From positions 1-64,000 of the forward strand of contig CAKSFP010000013.1 in NCBI GenBank assembly GCA_934454585.1: DNA of 64,000 nucleotides. The letters are read 5' to 3'. This DNA is from an uncultured Clostridia bacterium. GTDB lineage: Bacteria > Bacillota > Clostridia > UMGS1810. The notes beneath the pieces are model-generated. The model saw only the letters and a program-made list of their open reading frames with translations. It did no database searches and was not told the DNA's origin. The position numbers and the translations under genes are program-made. Each line of letters opens with the position of its first letter. The first letter of the stretch is position 1. Shown in pieces: positions 59,887-64,000 of this stretch.

Positions 59887-61587
59887 ATGAGATTATCAAA
59901 ATACTTACTGCCAACCCTCAGAGAGGTTCCTGCGGAGGCGGAAATACTCAGCCACCAGCTCATGCTCAGAGCCGGACTGATGAGAAAACTTGCATCGGGA
60001 GTGTATTCTTACCTTCCGCTGGGATTCAAGGCACTCAAGAATATAGAAAAAATCGTGCGCGACGGCATGGACAGACACGACGCCCAGGAGCTGATCATGT
60101 CTGCCCTGCTGCCGAAAGAATATTATGAGGCATCGGGCAGATGGGAAGTTTTCGGCCCCGAGATGTTCAAACTCAAAGACAGAAACGACAGAGATTTCTG
60201 CCTCGGACCGACTCACGAGGAGATCTTCACCGACACGGTTAAGGCGTTTGTCAAGTCATACAAACAGCTGCCGCTCACCCTGTATCAGATTCAGACCAAG
60301 TACAGAGACGAGCGCCGCCCCAGATTCGGCGTTATCCGCAGCAGAGAATTTATCATGAAGGACGCCTACAGTTTCGACCGTGACGAAGCGGGACTCGATG
60401 CGTCATATAAAAATATGTATGACGCATACAGAGAGATTTTTGACAAAATGGAGCTTGACTACCTGATAGTCGACGCGGATTCCGGCGCCATGGGCGGCTC
60501 GGGTTCGCAGGAATTCATGGTTAAATCCGAAGTCGGCGAGGACACCATAGCTCACTGCAACTGCGGCTACTGCGCAAATATAGAGAAAGCCGAGTGCGTG
60601 CCCTCAGAGCCGATGTCCGACGAGGCGGAGGCGGAGCTTAAAAAAATACATACGCCCAACTCAAAGACTATTGAGGAGCTGACTTCATTCCTCAACTCAT
60701 CGCCGAAGAAATTTGCAAAGACAATACTCTACAAGGCGGACGACGATTTTGTGGCGGTCATGGTGCGCGGTGACAGAGAGATAAACGAAACAAAACTTGC
60801 AAATCACCTGGGCTGCATAGACTTGGAGCTTGCCGATGCCGCTGATGTGGTGCGCATAACCAACGCCAAAGTCGGTTTTGCCGGACCTGTCGGAATCGGC
60901 ATCAAGGTGATTGCCGACAAAGAGGTTGCAAACATGAAAAACTTCATCGTCGGCGCAAACGAGACGGATATGCACTATAAAAATGTAAACATAGGCAGAG
61001 ATTTTAACCCCGATTTTGTGGGCGACTTCCGCAACATAGTCGAGGGCGACATCTGCCCGAAATGCGGCGGTGTAATCGACACCTGCCAGGGCATAGAGGT
61101 TGGACACATATTCAAGCTCGGCACAAAGTACACCGACGCCATGAACTGCAAGATTCTTGACGAAAACGGCAAGGAGCTCACCGTAATCATGGGTTGCTAC
61201 GGTATAGGCGTCACCAGGTGCATGGCGGCTATCATAGAACAAAACTGCGACGAATCCGGCATTGTGTGGCCCATGAGCGTTGCGCCCTATCAGGCTATTG
61301 TAATCCCCGTAAACGCCAAGGACGAAACCCAGGTTGCACTTGCGGAGAAGATTTATGCGGATCTGTGCGCAGCGGGCATAGACACACTGCTTGACGACAG
61401 AAACGAGCGCCCCGGAGTCAAGTTCAAAGACGCCGACCTCATCGGAATACCACTGAGAATCAATGTCGGCAAAAAGGCTGCGGACGGCATTGTTGAATAC
61501 AAAGTGAGAAAGAGCGGCGAGATGACCGAAATCACCGTTGACGAGGCAATCGCAAATGTGATATCAGAGGTTAATAAGGCAAAATGA
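59887..61587 (+). CDS. proS: Prolyl-tRNA synthetase (bacterial type with editing domain)
   Basis: A 566-residue class II synthetase. Motif 1 is in SGVYSYLPLGFKALKNIEKI, motif 2 in YRDERRPRFGVIRSREFIMK, and motif 3 in GCYGIGVTRCMAAIIEQ. The INS editing domain lies about residues 220-400 (KTILYKADDDFVAVMVRGDR), and the C-terminal anticodon domain ends VAIANVI-like. GAGAGG precedes the ATG at 59887. No T-box leader was seen; the leader instead holds the nested repeat. Its stop overlaps the lspA start (ATGA). Confidence 0.96.
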   Translation: MRLSKYLLPTLREVPAEAEILSHQLMLRAGLMRKLASGVYSYLPLGFKALKNIEKIVRDGMDRHDAQELIMSALLPKEYYEASGRWEVFGPEMFKLKDRNDRDFCLGPTHEEIFTDTVKAFVKSYKQLPLTLYQIQTKYRDERRPRFGVIRSREFIMKDAYSFDRDEAGLDASYKNMYDAYREIFDKMELDYLIVDADSGAMGGSGSQEFMVKSEVGEDTIAHCNCGYCANIEKAECVPSEPMSDEAEAELKKIHTPNSKTIEELTSFLNSSPKKFAKTILYKADDDFVAVMVRGDREINETKLANHLGCIDLELADAADVVRITNAKVGFAGPVGIGIKVIADKEVANMKNFIVGANETDMHYKNVNIGRDFNPDFVGDFRNIVEGDICPKCGGVIDTCQGIEVGHIFKLGTKYTDAMNCKILDENGKELTVIMGCYGIGVTRCMAAIIEQNCDESGIVWPMSVAPYQAIVIPVNAKDETQVALAEKIYADLCAAGIDTLLDDRNERPGVKFKDADLIGIPLRINVGKKAADGIVEYKVRKSGEMTEITVDEAIANVISEVNKAK

Positions 61588-62045
61588 TTACAACATCGAT
61601 AATACTCATTCTTCTGGCCGCCGCAGACCAGTTGACCAAATTTCTTGCACTTATTTTTCTCAAACCCATATCGACAAAGGTGCTCATCAAAGGAGTGCTC
61701 AGTCTGACATATGTAGAAAACTACGGCGCGGCATTCGGTATGCTGCAAAACTCGCGCTGGGTGTTCATCACACTCACCATTGCCATAATCTCTGCGATAT
61801 TGGCATATCGCATAAGGAGCGGCGAGAACGGCAAGCTGTTCAACTCCGCGTCGCTTCTTCTGATATCAGGCGGCATGAGCAACCTGATCGACAGAATCTT
61901 TCGCGGATATGTGGTGGACATGATTCAGTTCACATTCATAGACTACCCCGTGTTCAACTTTGCGGACTGCTGTGTGGTGGCCGGCGCCGTGCTCATGTGC
62001 ATTTATGTACTGCGCAGGGACTCAGATGAGGATAAAGAGATATGA
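61584..62045 (+). CDS. lspA: Lipoprotein signal peptidase
   Basis: A 153-residue inner-membrane aspartic protease (signal peptidase II) with four membrane helices. The catalytic aspartates are in SNLIDRIFRGYVVDMIQF and VFNFADCCVV; ADQLTKF and YGAAFGMLQNSR are the other conserved blocks. It overlaps proS and rluD by 4 bp at each end. Confidence 0.95.
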   Translation: MITTSIILILLAAADQLTKFLALIFLKPISTKVLIKGVLSLTYVENYGAAFGMLQNSRWVFITLTIAIISAILAYRIRSGENGKLFNSASLLLISGGMSNLIDRIFRGYVVDMIQFTFIDYPVFNFADCCVVAGAVLMCIYVLRRDSDEDKEI

Positions 62046-62935
62046 TACTGATCTGCGATAAGCCAAGCGAGAGAATAGACAAATATGTCACTGCGGACGG
62101 GCTCACCCGTTCGCAGATTCAAAAACTGATAGAAAACGGCGACATCACCGTGAACGGAAGATGCGTCAAACCAAACTATAAACTAAAGCTCAACGATGAA
62201 ATAAACATCACCTTACCCGAGCCGAAAGAGGCAGACATCAAGGCAGAAAACATTCCCCTCGACATAGTGTACGAGGACAACGATCTGCTTGTGGTAAACA
62301 AACCGCGCGGCATGGTGGTGCATCCGGCGCCCGGCAACTATGAAGGCACATTGGTAAATGCGCTGATGTATCACTGCAAGGATTCGCTCAGCGGCATAAA
62401 CGGAGTGCTGCGCCCGGGCATAGTGCACAGGATAGACAAAGACACATCGGGTCTGTTGCTTGTGGCAAAGACCAACGAAGCGCATCTGTCGCTTGCGGGC
62501 CAGCTCAAGGAAAAGACAACAAAGCGAGAGTATGTGTGCATAGTAAACGGCCTGCTCAAGTCAAAGAGCGGCACCATAGACGCCCCAATCGGCAGACACC
62601 CCACATCGAGGCTGAAGATGACCGTGACGGCATCGAACTCAAAGAACGCCGTCACCCACTTCAAGGTACTTGAATATCTGAACAATGCGACCTATGTGTC
62701 GTGCCGCCTGGAGACGGGCAGAACTCATCAGATAAGGGTTCATATGCAATACATCGGTCACAGCATACTGGGCGACCCGGTGTATGCGTCAAAAGATCCC
62801 TATCACCTGAACGGACAGGCGCTCCACGCGCGGCTGATAGGTTTCACTCACCCGACAAGCGGCAAATATATGGAGTTCACGGCAGAGCCGCCGCAGTATT
62901 TTCTCGACTTGCTCGACAAACTCCGTGTTCAATAA
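62042..62935 (+). CDS. rluD: 23S rRNA pseudouridine synthase, RluD family
   Basis: A 297-residue RluA/RluD-family synthase. The S4 RNA-binding domain (RIDKYVTADGLTRSQIQKLI) is N-terminal, and the catalytic Asp is in GIVHRIDKDTSGLLLVAKT. RLETGRTHQIRVHMQYIGHS is the second active-site motif. It is coupled to lspA, as is usual in Firmicutes. RluA-family paralogs are hard to separate by sequence, so RluD is the best but not exclusive name. Confidence 0.9.
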   Translation: MILICDKPSERIDKYVTADGLTRSQIQKLIENGDITVNGRCVKPNYKLKLNDEINITLPEPKEADIKAENIPLDIVYEDNDLLVVNKPRGMVVHPAPGNYEGTLVNALMYHCKDSLSGINGVLRPGIVHRIDKDTSGLLLVAKTNEAHLSLAGQLKEKTTKREYVCIVNGLLKSKSGTIDAPIGRHPTSRLKMTVTASNSKNAVTHFKVLEYLNNATYVSCRLETGRTHQIRVHMQYIGHSILGDPVYASKDPYHLNGQALHARLIGFTHPTSGKYMEFTAEPPQYFLDLLDKLRVQ

Positions 62936-63096
62936 ATAATCGTGGTATAAACTGACAGTGCAAGCTCGGCGGCAGACAGTGCAAAAACGCACACTGCCCC
63001 GAGCTTATTTTTGTTTTTCATCTCCCACACGGCATAAGACACCGTGTACACAAATATCCACACTCCCACCGCCGCCAAAAGTATTTTGTATATCAT
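62929..63096 (-). CDS. Small two-helix membrane protein, coupled to Ger(x)C gene
   Basis: A 55-residue ORF (ATG at 63094-63096, TGA at 62929-62931). It starts MIYKILLAAVGVWIFVYT. Two hydrophobic segments (about 3-22 and 32-53) flank a basic loop KNKNK. GGAGGGAG lies 5 bp upstream. Its ATG overlaps the stop of the Ger(x)C gene in ATGA, and its 3' end overlaps rluD by 7 bp on the other strand. Some GerA-type receptor operons carry a small two-helix D subunit, which fits size, topology and position. This is an inference. Confidence 0.65.
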   Translation of the reverse strand: MIYKILLAAVGVWIFVYTVSYAVWEMKNKNKLGAVCVFALSAAELALSVYTTIIY

Positions 63097-64000
63097 AAAT
63101 CTCCCTCCGTCGCCTCGGTCTCTATCTCATACTTCATGTTCCGCAGAAAATATCCTCCGCCGTTTTCATTAACATATTTTTTGTATCCTTTCTCCGTCAT
63201 AAACTCTCCCGCCGCCTTTCGCCGCAGCGACAACAGATCAAATCCGCTGTTTTTCAGCTCCAGTGCGGTTTTAAGGTTATCTGCAATCATGTGCTCCAAT
63301 TCGCTCTCAGCCGACTTCATGTTTGCGCCTCTGCCAAAGTTATATGTCAGGCCCAGGCGTATGTGAGCGGTGTCGGTATCTTTGTCGAACCATATTTTTT
63401 TGCTTGCCGTCTTGACAGCCGCTCTGCCGCCGCTCAGTGTACAATAAATCGGCTTTGACCCGTTCTCCGCCAGGCTCACCGCATCGGCAACCGCACTGTC
63501 AGTCACAACAGCCGAGTCCGTGCCCACGCACACCGCGCCGCTGCGGACAATGCTCCCCTCGCCGTTCACCCCAAACATCGGCAAAAGCGCACAGTCGTCA
63601 AGGTTTACCGCATAGTACAGCTCTATCATCTCACAACGGGTCACGGCGGCAAACTTGTCGTCGGGAATATCGGTCAACAGCCGATACATACTTGAATCTG
63701 ACGGGACAACTATCCCGTCAAAAAAATCCTGTGCGGCGCAGTCTATGAACGCCGCCATGGCTTTCGGGTGCGATTCTGCGCCGCCCACCACCGATCCGAC
63801 GCAGTTTTTTATCGTCTCCTGCAAGCAGCCGTCCTCAAAGAAAACCGCCGTAAGGTGCGCCAGGCTCGGCTGTTTTCCTGTGCGCTCAGCCAACATATTC
63901 ATGCCGTCGTATATGCTGTCCGTCTCGAACCGATACACCTCGTAATCATAGGTCTTTTCCTGTGCAGACACGGATACGGTGCAAAAAGTCACCGCCGAGT
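63093..64000 (-). CDS. Ger(x)C-type spore germinant receptor C subunit, N-terminus cut by window edge
   Basis: The visible 300 or so residues resemble the lipoprotein C subunit of GerA-type germinant receptors. The frame is open to the end of the window, so the true start lies beyond it. The part in view begins with a signal-sequence-like run (TFCTVSVSAQEKTYDYE). The mid-region has DDCALLPMFGVN-type beta segments, and the C-terminal domain has IWFDKDTDTAHIRLGLTYNF and SELEHMIADNLKTALELKNS, the usual helix of GerAC. If so, the A and B subunit genes should lie just outside the window to the right. Confidence 0.8.
   Translation of the reverse strand, partial: SAVTFCTVSVSAQEKTYDYEVYRFETDSIYDGMNMLAERTGKQPSLAHLTAVFFEDGCLQETIKNCVGSVVGGAESHPKAMAAFIDCAAQDFFDGIVVPSDSSMYRLLTDIPDDKFAAVTRCEMIELYYAVNLDDCALLPMFGVNGEGSIVRSGAVCVGTDSAVVTDSAVADAVSLAENGSKPIYCTLSGGRAAVKTASKKIWFDKDTDTAHIRLGLTYNFGRGANMKSAESELEHMIADNLKTALELKNSGFDLLSLRRKAAGEFMTEKGYKKYVNENGGGYFLRNMKYEIETEATEGDL

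Overview
The window looks like a chromosomal segment of an anaerobic, endospore-forming member of the Clostridia (Bacillota), probably from a gut or rumen type of habitat. The evidence is a pro-sigma-E and SpoIIGA pair, an alpha/beta-type small acid-soluble spore protein, a SleC-type cortex-lytic enzyme, a Ger(x)C-type germinant-receptor subunit, Rex, pyruvate formate-lyase with its activase, and several enzymes for plant polysaccharide breakdown. I see no rRNA, complete tRNA, CRISPR array, prophage or plasmid gene.

Layout. 1-1630: block of REP/BIME-type repeats around a REP-associated tyrosine transposase (RAYT). 1702-12471: pectin and uronate use. An AraC regulator is followed by a minus-strand operon of GH4 alpha-galacturonidase (CHEV type), tagaturonate reductase, altronate dehydratase and uronate isomerase, then a GH127-like enzyme that is separated from the operon by an inserted repeat element. 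A second, divergent AraC regulator and a polysaccharide deacetylase complete the region. 12945-18967: SGNH hydrolase, XRE regulator, LemA plus DUF2207, DivIVA-like protein, SASP, a two-OB-fold SSB-like protein and an unknown protein. 19375-27717: MtaB, PflA, PflB, LysR and a ClpC-like unfoldase. 27899-36623: GH63-like enzyme, FAD oxidoreductase, GH2 beta-galactosidase and GH36 alpha-galactosidase. 36920-43617: class A PBP, BofC-like protein, SGNH protein, malic enzyme, HAD phosphatase and PgeF. 44041-49561: SigE, SpoIIGA, small protein, Rex and a three-gene SleC-type group. 49654-62935: DNA glycosylase, MurI, DUF1934, ArgS, S41 protease, RhaM, alpha/beta hydrolase, membrane-anchored MurF-like ligase, Ddl, ProS, LspA and RluD. 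The right edge has a Ger(x)C gene that runs off the window, followed by a small two-helix membrane ORF coupled to it.

The genes are mostly ordinary. The unusual content is in the intergenic DNA and in a few gene architectures. (1) The tandem BIME units next to the RAYT gene contain pieces of the RAYT coding sequence in the same order. (2) A composite element occurs twice, each copy flanked by its own 13-15 bp direct repeat, directly upstream of a glycosidase gene. (3) A hairpin array with AATTCATG linkers occurs twice and its stems covary. (4) About 190-bp inverted-repeat elements with cores in either orientation sit inside constant asymmetric borders that also hold other cores. (5) SleC appears split into separate pro-region and catalytic genes. 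(6) A candidate small D-type subunit lies behind the Ger(x)C gene. Family names come from motif recognition only; no search was run.
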